A stretch of DNA of 64,000 bases from Candidatus Delongbacteria bacterium. GTDB taxonomy: Bacteria; CAIWAD01. Below are positions 36,929 to 45,201 of this stretch, piece after piece. The notes beneath the pieces were generated by a model, which worked only from the letters and a program-made list of their open reading frames with translations, did no database searches and was not told where the DNA came from. The DNA is taken from NCBI GenBank assembly GCA_020634015.1, contig JACKCN010000006.1, positions 186,001 through 250,000 of the forward strand. Reading direction: 5' to 3'. Position 1 is the first letter of the stretch; each line of letters begins with the position of its first letter. Position numbers and translations under genes: made by a program.

Positions 36929-37456
36929 GTGAAATCTGCAATCAGCCTGCTCTGCATTCTTCTGCTCAGTTCACTGAGCCTGGCCAAGGACATGAAGATC
37001 GGTGTGGTGGACAGCCGCCTGATCATGGCCGAATACCAGGATTACCGCAACAACCTGCGCATCCTCCAGGAGGAGAAGCAGGACTGGGACCGCCAGCTCA
37101 ACACACGCGAGCAGGAGATCCAGGCGGAAGTGGACGACTTCATGCGTCAGGAAAACGCGATGACCCCGGCCAAGCAGAAGGAAGTGCGCGACCGCATCGA
37201 CGGCAAGATCAAGCAGCTCGAAGACCTGCGGAAGTCCTTCTACGACGAGGAGACCGGCAAGGTGGCCAAGCGCAACCGCGAACTGCTTGAGCCCCTGATC
37301 GAGAATGTGAACACCGCGATCCAGAGCGTGGCCGAGGAGCTGGGCTACGACCTGATCCTGGACAACGCCATGGCCGTTGTCGTGTTCGCCTCGGAGAGCA
37401 GCATCGATCACGAGCTGTCCGCCAAGGTGCTCAACAAGCTTCAGGGCGTGAAGTAA
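36929..37456 (+). CDS. skp: Periplasmic chaperone Skp/OmpH
   Basis: 175 residues. Signal peptide (ISLLCILLLSSLSLA), then KIGVVDSRLIMAEYQDY and a long charged coiled coil (LRILQEEKQDWDRQLNTREQEIQAEVDDFMRQENAMTPAKQKEVRDRIDGKIKQLEDL), ending in the strand YDLILDNAMAVVVFASESSIDHELSAKVLNKL. This is the jellyfish-shaped Skp that carries unfolded outer-membrane proteins to BamA. Start is GTG with ACGGAG upstream. It lies 60 bases after bamA and 1 base before lpxD. Confidence 0.93.
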   Translation: MKSAISLLCILLLSSLSLAKDMKIGVVDSRLIMAEYQDYRNNLRILQEEKQDWDRQLNTREQEIQAEVDDFMRQENAMTPAKQKEVRDRIDGKIKQLEDLRKSFYDEETGKVAKRNRELLEPLIENVNTAIQSVAEELGYDLILDNAMAVVVFASESSIDHELSAKVLNKLQGVK

Positions 37457-37457
37457 C

Positions 37458-38522
37458 ATGGCGGCTTTCCGGCTGGCGGATCTGGCCCGCGAGCTGGGCG
37501 CGCGCGTGGTGGGTGATCCGGACCTGGTGCTGAACGGCCCCGCGCCCCTCGATCGCGCCGGCCCCGGGGACCTCAGTTTCCTGGCAAATCCGCTCTATCG
37601 CAACCTGGCGGCGTCCTCCCTTGCCGGGGCGGTCCTGCTGCGGCCCGCGGATCACGCCGCACTCGAGAATCCCGAATCGCGCAGCTGGCTGTTGCACGAC
37701 AACCCATACGAAGCCTTTGCACGCGCACTGGAGCTGTTCTTTCCTCCGCGCACCGAATGGCCGGCCACGATTCATCCCAGCGCGGTCATTGCCGAGGACG
37801 CTGTCCTTGGCGAAGGCTGTCATGTGGGGCCGCATGTGGTCATCGAGGCGGGGGCGAGCATCGGTCGCGCCAGCGTGCTGCTGGCCGGTTGCGTGATCCA
37901 CGAACAGGTCCGGATCGGTGATCACTGTCTGTTGCACGCGGGCAGCCAGGTGCGTGAACGCTGCGTGCTGGGCGATCGGGTCGTGCTGCAGAACGGGGCC
38001 GTGATCGGCAGCGAAGGCTTCGGATATGCACCCGGGGCCGACGGCGTGATTCGCAAGATTCCCCAGACCGGCATCGTGATCCTGGCCGACGACGTGGAAA
38101 TCGGCGCCAATGCGTGTGTCGATCGCGCCACCATGGGCGCCACCGAGATCGGCGCGGGCTGCAAGATCGACAACCTGGTGCAGGTCGCGCACAATGTGCT
38201 GATCGGCGCGGGCACCATGGTGGCCGCACTGACCGGCATTGCGGGCAGCGCACGTCTGGGAGCCCGCTGCGTGATCGGCGGGCATTCGGCCATTTCGGGC
38301 CATCTGAAGATTGGCGATGGAGTGATGCTCGGCGGTTTTTCAGGCATCACGGCCTCCGCGCCCGACGGGGTTCGCCTGGCGGGATTTCCCGCCGTGTCCC
38401 ACGAGAGTTTTCTGGCCCAGAGCGCGGCACTGCGCAAGCTGCCCGCCCTGCGCAAGACCATCAAGGATCTGGAAGAACGGCTGGCCCGGCTGGAAGCTGG
38501 CAGCGCCGGAGAGGATGAATGA
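37458..38522 (+). CDS. lpxD: UDP-3-O-acylglucosamine N-acyltransferase
   Basis: 354 residues. N-terminal LpxD domain (RLADLARELGARVVGDPDLVLNGPAPLDRAGPGDLSFLANPLY...), then a left-handed beta-helix of hexapeptide repeats from about 103 (IHPSAVIAEDAVLGEGCHVGPHVVIEAGASIG). The catalytic His lies in NLVQVAHNVLIG (near 240). A C-terminal helix (LRKLPALRKTIKDLEERLARLE) follows. It adds the N-acyl chain in the third step of lipid A synthesis. The stop overlaps lpxC-fabZ by 4 bases. Confidence 0.96.
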   Translation: MAAFRLADLARELGARVVGDPDLVLNGPAPLDRAGPGDLSFLANPLYRNLAASSLAGAVLLRPADHAALENPESRSWLLHDNPYEAFARALELFFPPRTEWPATIHPSAVIAEDAVLGEGCHVGPHVVIEAGASIGRASVLLAGCVIHEQVRIGDHCLLHAGSQVRERCVLGDRVVLQNGAVIGSEGFGYAPGADGVIRKIPQTGIVILADDVEIGANACVDRATMGATEIGAGCKIDNLVQVAHNVLIGAGTMVAALTGIAGSARLGARCVIGGHSAISGHLKIGDGVMLGGFSGITASAPDGVRLAGFPAVSHESFLAQSAALRKLPALRKTIKDLEERLARLEAGSAGEDE

Positions 38523-39919
38523 TCAAGAACCAGCGTTCCCTGGCCAATCCGGCCACCATGTCCGGCATCGGCCTGCACACCGGCGTGCCCGTGACCATGA
38601 CCCTGCATCCCGCACCCGCCGACCATGGGTTGGTGTTCCTGGTGCCCGACGCGGAGGGCAAACCGGTCCGGATTCCCGCATTGGTGGACCATGTGGACGA
38701 CCTGACCCGCAGCACCTGCCTGCGCTCCGGCAGTGCCACCGTGCACACCGTGGAGCACGTGCTGGCGGCCCTGGCCGGTCTGGGCATCGACAACTGCCTG
38801 ATCGAGCTGGATGCTCTGGAAACGCCCATCGCCGATGGCTCGAGCCGTGAGTTCATTCGCCTGATCCGCGGGGCGGGCATCCAGGAGCTGGATGAGCCCC
38901 GGGTGTTCTTCGTGCCCGACCGCCCGATCTCTTTCCGCAACGATGCGGGTGTGGACATCGTGGTGCTGCCCTCCGACGAATTCCGCGTGACCTACATGGT
39001 CGACTATGCGGTGCCCGGCATGGGTACCCAGTACACCTCGATGTACGGCATGGAGGAGTTCGAGGAAGAGTATGCGGGAGCGCGCACGTTCTGCCTGCTC
39101 TCGGAACTGCTGGCCCTGCGCTCGGCGGGCCTGATCCAGGGCGGCACGCTGGACAGCGGGCTGGTGCTCGTCGATCGGCAGCTGGACGAGCCGGCCCTGG
39201 ACGAACTCAAGTCCGAGTTCGGTCTGGCCGGTCGCCCGCTCGAGCCCCCGGTCAATGGGGTGCTGGACAACCGCGAATTGCGCTTCGTCAACGAGCCCGT
39301 GCGTCACAAGGTGCTTGATCTGATCGGGGATCTGTGTCTGCTGGGCCATCCGCTCAAGGCCCATGTCCTGGCCGCCCGCGGCGGACATGCGACCCATGTG
39401 GAACTGGTGCGCCTGCTCAAGAAGGACATGATGCGCCAGAGTCTGCAGCGCGAGTACCAGGACCAATTGCACGCCGATCGGGTCTTTGACATCGCGGCCA
39501 TCGAGCGCATCATGCCCCACCGCTACCCCATGCTGCTGGTGGACCGGATCCTGGAACTCAAGCCCGGCGAATTCGTGCGCGGCATCAAGTGCGTCACACG
39601 CAACGAGCCCTTCTTCAACGGCCATTTCCCCGACCATCCGATCATGCCCGGCGTGCTGATCGTGGAAGCCATGGGACAGTGCGGCGGAGTGCTGATGCTG
39701 AACAGCTACGATCGGCCCGAGGAGAAGGTGGTCTACTTCAGCGGGCTCGACAACGTGAAATTCCGCAAGCCCGTGGTGCCCGGAGATGTGCTGATGCTGG
39801 AACTGACCATGCTCAAGCAGCGGCGGGGTTTCTGCTCGATGAAGGGCCGGGCCCTGGTCGACGGACAGCTGGTCTGCACGGCCGAGATGTCCGCAGTGGT
39901 CATGGACAAGAACTCGTGA
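38519..39919 (+). CDS. lpxC-fabZ: LpxC-FabZ fusion: UDP-3-O-acyl-N-acetylglucosamine deacetylase plus 3-hydroxyacyl-ACP dehydratase
   Basis: 466 residues. The LpxC part (about 1-305) has TMSGIGLHTGVPVTM, zinc ligands in HTVEHVLAALAG (near 76-80) and HKVLDLIGDLCLLG (near 262), plus the catalytic Glu in the first motif. The FabZ part (about 320-466) has IMPHRYPMLLVDRI, the catalytic His in NEPFFNGHFPDHPIMPGV (near 369) and Glu in IVEAMGQ. LpxC makes the committed step of lipid A; FabZ dehydrates hydroxyacyl-ACP. They compete for hydroxymyristoyl-ACP flow, and the fusion keeps them equimolar. This fusion is known mainly in Bacteroidetes/FCB. Confidence 0.97.
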   Translation: MIKNQRSLANPATMSGIGLHTGVPVTMTLHPAPADHGLVFLVPDAEGKPVRIPALVDHVDDLTRSTCLRSGSATVHTVEHVLAALAGLGIDNCLIELDALETPIADGSSREFIRLIRGAGIQELDEPRVFFVPDRPISFRNDAGVDIVVLPSDEFRVTYMVDYAVPGMGTQYTSMYGMEEFEEEYAGARTFCLLSELLALRSAGLIQGGTLDSGLVLVDRQLDEPALDELKSEFGLAGRPLEPPVNGVLDNRELRFVNEPVRHKVLDLIGDLCLLGHPLKAHVLAARGGHATHVELVRLLKKDMMRQSLQREYQDQLHADRVFDIAAIERIMPHRYPMLLVDRILELKPGEFVRGIKCVTRNEPFFNGHFPDHPIMPGVLIVEAMGQCGGVLMLNSYDRPEEKVVYFSGLDNVKFRKPVVPGDVLMLELTMLKQRRGFCSMKGRALVDGQLVCTAEMSAVVMDKNS

Positions 39920-40704
39920 GCGCGTCACCCCTGATTCATCCCACGGCCGTGATCCATCCCGAGGCCCGGCTGGGCGAGGGCGTGGTCGTCGAGGCCTACG
40001 CCATCATCGAAGAGGATACCGTGCTCGGCGATGGCTGCTGGATCGGCCCGCGGGCCCAGATCTCGGCCGGTGCCCGTCTGGGCCGCGAGGTCAAGGTCTT
40101 CCACTGCGCGAGCGTGAGTTGCGTGCCACAGGACCTCAAGTTCGGCGGCGAGCGCACCACGCTGGAAGTGGGCGACCGCACCGTGATCCGCGAGTTCGTG
40201 ACCCTCTCCCGGGGCACCGAGGAAGCCGGTGTGACCCGTGTCGGCGCCGACTGCCTGCTGATGGCCTATGTGCATGTGGCCCACGACTGCCAGATCGGGG
40301 ACCGGGTGATCCTGGCCAACATGGTGCAGGTGGCCGGCCACGTGAAACTGGGCTACCACGTGAGCGTGGGCGGCATGGTTCCCATTCACCAGTTCGTGCG
40401 CGTGGGCGATCACGCCTTCATCGCGGGCAATGTCAGCGTGACCAAGGACGTGCCGCCTTTCGTGCTGGCCAACGACACGCCCCTGCGGTTCTGCGGACTC
40501 AACTCGGTCGGACTGCGGCGACGCGGCTATGATGGCGATCGGCTGCTGGCCATCAAGCGCCACTATCGCCTGATCTACGGCAAGGGAAGCACCACTCCCA
40601 GTCAGGCGCTGAGCGAACTGGAAGAGCGGGCTCACACCGACGAAGACGCTCGCGTGATGGCCGACTTCATCCGCTCCTCGGAGCGTGGCATCATCCAGGG
40701 GTGA
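39916..40704 (+). CDS. lpxA: UDP-N-acetylglucosamine acyltransferase
   Basis: 262 residues, standard length. Hexapeptide beta-helix from IHPTAVIHPEARLGEGVVVEAYAIIEEDTVLGDGC. The catalytic His is in LLMAYVHVAHDCQIGDRVILAN, with NMVQVAGHVKLGYHVSVGGMVPIHQFVRVGDHAFIAG after it. The C-terminal helical domain starts at LNSVGLRRRGYDGDRLLAIKRHYRLIY. It adds the first acyl chain of lipid A. GTG start overlapping the lpxC-fabZ stop by 4 bases. Confidence 0.97.
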   Translation: MSASPLIHPTAVIHPEARLGEGVVVEAYAIIEEDTVLGDGCWIGPRAQISAGARLGREVKVFHCASVSCVPQDLKFGGERTTLEVGDRTVIREFVTLSRGTEEAGVTRVGADCLLMAYVHVAHDCQIGDRVILANMVQVAGHVKLGYHVSVGGMVPIHQFVRVGDHAFIAGNVSVTKDVPPFVLANDTPLRFCGLNSVGLRRRGYDGDRLLAIKRHYRLIYGKGSTTPSQALSELEERAHTDEDARVMADFIRSSERGIIQG

Positions 40705-40706
40705 GA

Positions 40707-41528
40707 ATGGCTGCAACCCCGGCAAGGCTGATCCTGGAACCGCACGGCGACGGCCTGCGACAGATGGCCGCCGACGCCTGGCTCTGCCGTTCGGGGCGTG
40801 ATCCCCTGCATCTGCGCCTGTATCAGTGGACCCCCTGGACCCTCTCGCTGGGCCACAGCCAGGCCTGGGACCCCGCCCTGGCCGAACGCTGCCAGCGCGC
40901 CGGGGTGCCGGTCGTGCGCCGCGAAACGGGCGGACGGGCCGTCTACCATGCCGACGAACTGACCTATTGTGTCACGATTCCCGTGGATTCTCCCTTTCAT
41001 ACCAGCAGCCTGCCCGAGGCCTATGCGCGCATCAATCGCGCTCTGGCCCGCGGCCTGGAGCGCATTGGCGTACCCTGCGGGCAGGAAAGTCGCCGTGTGG
41101 ACATGGCGGCCGCCTACAGACAGGAGCTGGGTGGCCTGTGCTTTGCGGCCACGGCCCGTTCCGAGGTGCTCTGGGACGGACGCAAGCTGGTGGGCAGCGC
41201 CCAGCGCCAGTTGCGACACGGCCTGCTGCAGCACGGCAGCCTGATGCTGGGCGACGCGCATTACGGCATCGCCGAGTTGTTCTTTGACGACGCCGAGCTG
41301 CGCGCGCGCTCGCGCGAGAAACTGGCCCGCTCCACCACCTGTCTGAGCGAGATTCTGGGGCAGGCGCCTGAGTTCCGGGTGCTTGCCGCGGCTCTGGCAC
41401 AGGGATTCGAAGAAGAGTATCACGTGACCCTGACCGAACGCCCCTTCGATTCTGCCGAAGAGGACGCCCTGTTGGCCCTGCGCGACGAGTTTCTGCCCGA
41501 GGCACGCAACCTGCCAGCGTCACGATGA
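40707..41528 (+). CDS. Octanoyl/lipoyl transferase of the biotin/lipoate A/B ligase family (LipM/LplA-like)
   Basis: 273 residues. LYQWTPWTLSLGHSQ, VVRRETGGRAVYH (70-81) and DELTYCVTIP are family motifs. Both a Cys in LCFAATARSEV (Cys145, where LipM has its acyl-accepting Cys) and a Lys in GRKLVGSAQRQ...LLQHGSLML (Lys160, the ligase Lys) are present. The sequence around Cys145 favours the LipM-type octanoyltransferase. It would load octanoate or lipoate on GcvH or dehydrogenase E2 domains. It lies 2 bases after lpxA, between lipid A and rRNA genes. ATG at 40707 taken; GTG at 40701 is also open. Confidence 0.85.
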   Translation: MAATPARLILEPHGDGLRQMAADAWLCRSGRDPLHLRLYQWTPWTLSLGHSQAWDPALAERCQRAGVPVVRRETGGRAVYHADELTYCVTIPVDSPFHTSSLPEAYARINRALARGLERIGVPCGQESRRVDMAAAYRQELGGLCFAATARSEVLWDGRKLVGSAQRQLRHGLLQHGSLMLGDAHYGIAELFFDDAELRARSREKLARSTTCLSEILGQAPEFRVLAAALAQGFEEEYHVTLTERPFDSAEEDALLALRDEFLPEARNLPASR

Positions 41529-42817
41529 GTGTGCGAGGCAACAGCCCCACGGCCCGAGTGCTGCACGCTCTGGAACGGGTCGACGGAGGGGCGCACAGCG
41601 ACAAGCTGATCCTGGGCGAGCTGACCCGTCAATCCGGCTGGAACCGGGCCGAACGCGGTTCCTTCGTCTCGCGCTTCCGGGGAGTGCTGGAACTGCGTCG
41701 CGACCTGGATCGCCGCCTGGGTCCGCATCTGCGCCGCCCTCCTCGGTCCACCTTGCTGCAGGCCCTGAGGCTGGGACTCCACGATCTGGATGCGGGAGTG
41801 CCACCCTGGCGTGTGCTGGCCCCCTTGCTGGCCGAACTGGAATCGGTGTCGGCGCCCGAGCGTGGGCTGGTCAACGGTGTGCTGCGCGGCATGCTGCGTT
41901 CCGGAGAAACCCCACGTGCCGAATCGGCAAAGGCCATGGGCCGCCTGCCCGCATGGTTGACACCCGCCCTGGCCAGTGAGGGCGGCCCTGAGCCGGAGCT
42001 TCTTGAGCAGCGGGCCGCGGCCTTGCTGGCCCAGCCGGACCTGTGGTTGCGGGTGCGCCGTGAGATGATTGAGCCTGACACAGCCATGGCGCGCCTGGAG
42101 GAGGCGGGGCTGGAGCCTAGGCGTGATCCGTGGGGTGGTGACTTCATCACCCTGGGCAGACTGCCCGAGGACGGGCTGGCCGGTCTCGAGGGACTGAACC
42201 AGGGCTGGCTTGTGGTTCAGGATGCCAGTACGCTGGGAGCGGTGGAATTGCTGGATGCCCGACCTGGCATGAGGGTTCTGGACGCCTGCGCGGCTCCCGG
42301 CAACAAGAGTCTGGCGCTGCTGGATCGCTGGCCCGGAATCGAGCTGACCGCCAACGAAGTGGACGAAGGGCGCGCCCGGTCAATGGCCCGACGTTTGGGC
42401 AAGCGGATCAGGGTGCAGCAGATCGACCTGCGCGAGATTCCGGCACTGCCGGCCTGGCCCAGGATCCTGCTTGACTTGCCCTGCAGTGGCAGCGGCAGTG
42501 TAGCCCGTCGCCCCGAGATCCTGCTGCGGGACTCTTCGCCCATCGAGTCGGGCTTGGCCGTCCTGCAGGAGGAATTGCTGGAAGCCGCGTCCCGGCTGCT
42601 GGAACCGGACGGTGTGCTGGTCTACAGCACCTGCAGCCTGCTTGACGAGGAAAATGGCCAGCGTATCCGGAATTTCCTGGCGCGCCACCCCGAATTCCGT
42701 GTGGACGGGGCCCGCGTACCGGATGAGGTCCGTGATACCGATGGCGCCTGGGCCTGGTTGCCCTGGCGTCAGTCGGGTGCCGGTGGCGCCTGGGCGATCG
42801 CTCTGAGGAAGACGTGA
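41525..42817 (+). CDS. rsmB: 16S rRNA m5C methyltransferase, RsmB/Sun type
   Basis: 430 residues. NusB-like RNA-binding domain (about 1-145: ARVLHALERVDGGAHSDKLILGELTR...ALRLGLHDLDAGVPPWRVLAPLLAELESVSAPERGLVNGVLRGML), then the methyltransferase. The SAM motif is VLDACAAPGNKSLALLD (Asn where most have Gly), motif IV is LDLPCSGSGSVARRPE and motif VI, with the catalytic Cys, is YSTCSLLDEEN. It methylates C967 of 16S rRNA in the best-known members. Overlaps its neighbours by 4 bases on each side. Confidence 0.92.
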   Translation: MSVRGNSPTARVLHALERVDGGAHSDKLILGELTRQSGWNRAERGSFVSRFRGVLELRRDLDRRLGPHLRRPPRSTLLQALRLGLHDLDAGVPPWRVLAPLLAELESVSAPERGLVNGVLRGMLRSGETPRAESAKAMGRLPAWLTPALASEGGPEPELLEQRAAALLAQPDLWLRVRREMIEPDTAMARLEEAGLEPRRDPWGGDFITLGRLPEDGLAGLEGLNQGWLVVQDASTLGAVELLDARPGMRVLDACAAPGNKSLALLDRWPGIELTANEVDEGRARSMARRLGKRIRVQQIDLREIPALPAWPRILLDLPCSGSGSVARRPEILLRDSSPIESGLAVLQEELLEAASRLLEPDGVLVYSTCSLLDEENGQRIRNFLARHPEFRVDGARVPDEVRDTDGAWAWLPWRQSGAGGAWAIALRKT

Positions 42818-43599
42818 AGAAGATCCGCGGCTCCAGGTCCATGCCGACCCTGCTCAAGCCCCTGCTGGGCCTGCTGCTGGCCTGTCTGCTGACATTCGCC
42901 CTGATGGATTGGCTGGTGATGCCCGCCTACACGCGGCATGGCAAGGAAACCCTCCTGCCGCGGGTCGTGGGTCTGGATGTCACACGGGCCCGGGCGGTTC
43001 TCGACAGTCTGGGTTTCGAGGTGGAGGTGGAACATCGCAAGGCCGACCCCGCTGGCCGCTTCAAGGCCGACGAGGTCATCGAGCAGTTTCCGCGGGGAGG
43101 AGCGCTCACCAAGAGTGCACGCACCGTGCATCTCACCCTGTCCGCCGGGCAGAGCGCATTTCCGCTGCCCGACCTGACGGGGCAGGGTGAGCGTCAGGCA
43201 GGCATGCTGCTGGCCGACCTGGGTCTGCAACTGGACACGACGGCCACGCGCTGGGAGTTCGCCGAGCTGGAAGCAGGCCTCGTGCTAAGCCAGGTTCCAG
43301 CCCCGGCCCACAAGGTCAACCGCGGCACCAAGGTCCGATTGGTGCTGAGTCTGGGGCCGATCCCGGAGAGCGTTCTTGTGCCCGGGCTGCTGGGAAGCGG
43401 GCTGGAAGCTGCCAGCCGACGCCTGCAATCGGTGGGGCTGACTCTGGGCAGCGTGGAGGAGGAGCATCATCCGGGGCGGCCGCGGGGCATTCGTGCCCAG
43501 GTGCCCGTTGCCGGCAGTCGGCTGGCGCCGGGCGAATCCGTCTCGGTGCGACTCAACGTCGCCGGTGGACGCGACAAGACCAGCGAGGATCCAGAATGA
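42814..43599 (+). CDS. Membrane-anchored protein with three PASTA domains
   Basis: 261 residues. One N-terminal membrane helix (PLLGLLLACLLTFALMDWLVMPAY) then three PASTA domains: LLPRVVGLDVTRARAVLDSLGFEVEVE..., FPLPDLTGQGERQAGMLLADLGLQLD... and VLVPGLLGSGLEAASRRLQSVGLTLG. PASTA domains bind peptidoglycan fragments, usually on Ser/Thr kinases or penicillin-binding proteins. Here there is no kinase or transpeptidase domain, so it is a stand-alone periplasmic PASTA protein. GTG start inside the rsmB stop; stop overlaps rpe. Confidence 0.88.
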   Translation: MKKIRGSRSMPTLLKPLLGLLLACLLTFALMDWLVMPAYTRHGKETLLPRVVGLDVTRARAVLDSLGFEVEVEHRKADPAGRFKADEVIEQFPRGGALTKSARTVHLTLSAGQSAFPLPDLTGQGERQAGMLLADLGLQLDTTATRWEFAELEAGLVLSQVPAPAHKVNRGTKVRLVLSLGPIPESVLVPGLLGSGLEAASRRLQSVGLTLGSVEEEHHPGRPRGIRAQVPVAGSRLAPGESVSVRLNVAGGRDKTSEDPE

Positions 43600-44267
43600 A
43601 CACGGTACGCATCGCACCCTCCCTGCTTTCCGCTGATCTGATGACTCTGGAGCGCCAGCTTGAAGCCTGTCGCGCGGGGGGCGCCGAACTCCTGCACCTG
43701 GACATCATGGACGGACACTTCGTGCCGAATCTGACCTATGGTCCGGACTTCGTGCGTGCCGTGGCGGCGGCCAGTCCCATTCCTCTGGACGTGCACCTGA
43801 TGGTCTCGGAACCGGAGCGCTGGCTCGAGCCCTTCATCACGGCCGGCGCCAGCATGGTCAGCGTGCACCTCGAGTCCGGCCCCCATGTCGAACGCCTTCT
43901 GGCCAGGATCCGCGATCTGGGCGCCCAGGCCGGCGTGGCTCTCAACCCGGGCACCGATCCGGCGGCCCTGGAATGGCTCTGGGAGCGCCTCGATTTCGCG
44001 CTGCTGATGACCGTCAACCCTGGATTCGGCGGGCAGCGCTTCATTCCCGCCGTGCTGCGCAAGATCACCAGGCTGAAGGAGATGGCCAGAGCAGCCGGTT
44101 CGGGACTGGTCATCGAGGTGGATGGAGGCATCGACGAGGAGACGGCCCCGCTTTGTATACGGGCCGGTGCGGAGATTCTGGTATCGGGATCCCACCTCTT
44201 CCGCCAGCCCAGTCTTGACGACGCGATCCGCGCCCTTCGCCAGGCCGCTCTGGGACCTTGTGCCTGA
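43596..44267 (+). CDS. rpe: Ribulose-phosphate 3-epimerase
   Basis: 223 residues, standard TIM barrel. IAPSLLSADLM, the metal and catalytic motif LLHLDIMDGHFVPNLTYGPDFV, DVHLMVSEPERW, VSVHLES, LLMTVNPGFGGQRFIP and VIEVDGGIDEETAP with GSHLF at the phosphate site. It interconverts ribulose-5-phosphate and xylulose-5-phosphate in the pentose phosphate pathway. Last gene of the overlapping run that began with rsmE. Confidence 0.96.
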   Translation: MNTVRIAPSLLSADLMTLERQLEACRAGGAELLHLDIMDGHFVPNLTYGPDFVRAVAAASPIPLDVHLMVSEPERWLEPFITAGASMVSVHLESGPHVERLLARIRDLGAQAGVALNPGTDPAALEWLWERLDFALLMTVNPGFGGQRFIPAVLRKITRLKEMARAAGSGLVIEVDGGIDEETAPLCIRAGAEILVSGSHLFRQPSLDDAIRALRQAALGPCA

Positions 44268-44276
44268 TGGCTATTC

Positions 44277-44307
44277 GGTTTCCGAACCCCGGGGAAACCT
44301 GTAACTT
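44277..44307 (+). promoter_or_regulatory. Hairpin and TAACTT box between rpe and the FecR-like gene
   Basis: Inverted repeat GGTTTCC/GGAAACC (44277-44283, 44293-44299), possibly the end of the rpe operon, directly followed by TG-TAACTT (44302-44307), a possible extended -10 box. There is no T-tract and no clear -35, so both readings are weak. Confidence 0.35.
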
Positions 44308-44374
44308 GCGCCCCGTACGTCGTACCCAGCGCCGGAAGTTTCCTGAAACAGACACCTACAGACCGGGAGTATTC

Positions 44375-45148
44375 ATGCCTGTGAAACTGCTGCTTGCCGG
44401 ATTTTCCATGCTCCTGCTGGCTGCCTCCACCCTTCATTCCGAGGGGCCGGGACAGGTTCGCGGGCGTGTGGTGTTTCTGGAAGGCGATCTGTCGCTTCGC
44501 AACGCGGAAACCACGCGATCCGCCTGGCAGCCCGCAGGTCTGGACAGCTCCTTCAGTCAGGGAGATTTGCTGCGCACCGGTCGCAGCAGCCGCGCCGAGC
44601 TGACCATTCAGCAGCAGAGCCGGATCCGTCTGGCCCCGGAGACCCAGCTCGAGGTTCAGCGCCTCATCGGCGAAGGTGAGGATGATCTGGCCGAGGCCCG
44701 CCTGCACCTGGACGAAGGCGAAATCTGGGCCGAGGTCAACGGCCTTGACGAAGGCGAAGACCTTTTCGAAATCAGCTCCGATCTGGCGGGTGCCGCGATC
44801 ACCGGCACCGCTTTCAGTCTCAGTTCCAGGCAGGGTGGAGCAGAGCCGGAAACCCGGCTGCGGGTCTGGCACGGGGAAGTGCGCATTTCCAACGCCCCCT
44901 GGAAGATGGACCAGCTTGAAGCCACCGAAGTGGGCAAGGCCGGGCCACGCAAGGCCCCGTCCTCGGTGAAGGGGCCGCAGTCCGTGGCGGGCCCCAAGTC
45001 GGTCAGCCTGGACGAATGGCTGCTGATCGTCAAGGACATGCAGGAAGTGGTGATCGGGGCAGGCGGCCAGGTCGTCAGCCAGGGCAGCTTCAATGACACA
45101 GAAACGGATCCATGGATGAAAGGCGCCTCACTGCCTTCGGACAAGTAA
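44375..45148 (+). CDS. Secreted FecR-domain protein
   Basis: 257 residues with a signal peptide (LLLAGFSMLLLAASTLHS). The FecR domain follows: GRVVFLEGDLSLRNAETTRSAWQPAGLDSSFSQGDLLRTGRSSRAELTIQQQSRIRLAPETQLEVQRL, then LHLDEGEIWAEVNGLDEGEDLFEISSDLAGAAITGTAFSL. These are the usual blocks (GEV, D-x-L-x-TG-x-x-S-R, IRLAPxT, ITGTxF). Stand-alone periplasmic FecR proteins have no iron-sensing role established. It starts a block of four secreted or lipid-anchored proteins. The ATG has CGGGAG upstream. Confidence 0.85.
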   Translation: MPVKLLLAGFSMLLLAASTLHSEGPGQVRGRVVFLEGDLSLRNAETTRSAWQPAGLDSSFSQGDLLRTGRSSRAELTIQQQSRIRLAPETQLEVQRLIGEGEDDLAEARLHLDEGEIWAEVNGLDEGEDLFEISSDLAGAAITGTAFSLSSRQGGAEPETRLRVWHGEVRISNAPWKMDQLEATEVGKAGPRKAPSSVKGPQSVAGPKSVSLDEWLLIVKDMQEVVIGAGGQVVSQGSFNDTETDPWMKGASLPSDK

Positions 45149-45201
45149 CTCAACCGGGAAGCCTGCCTGCGGATCCCGTAAGCAGTTCCGTGAAAGGACT
45201 C

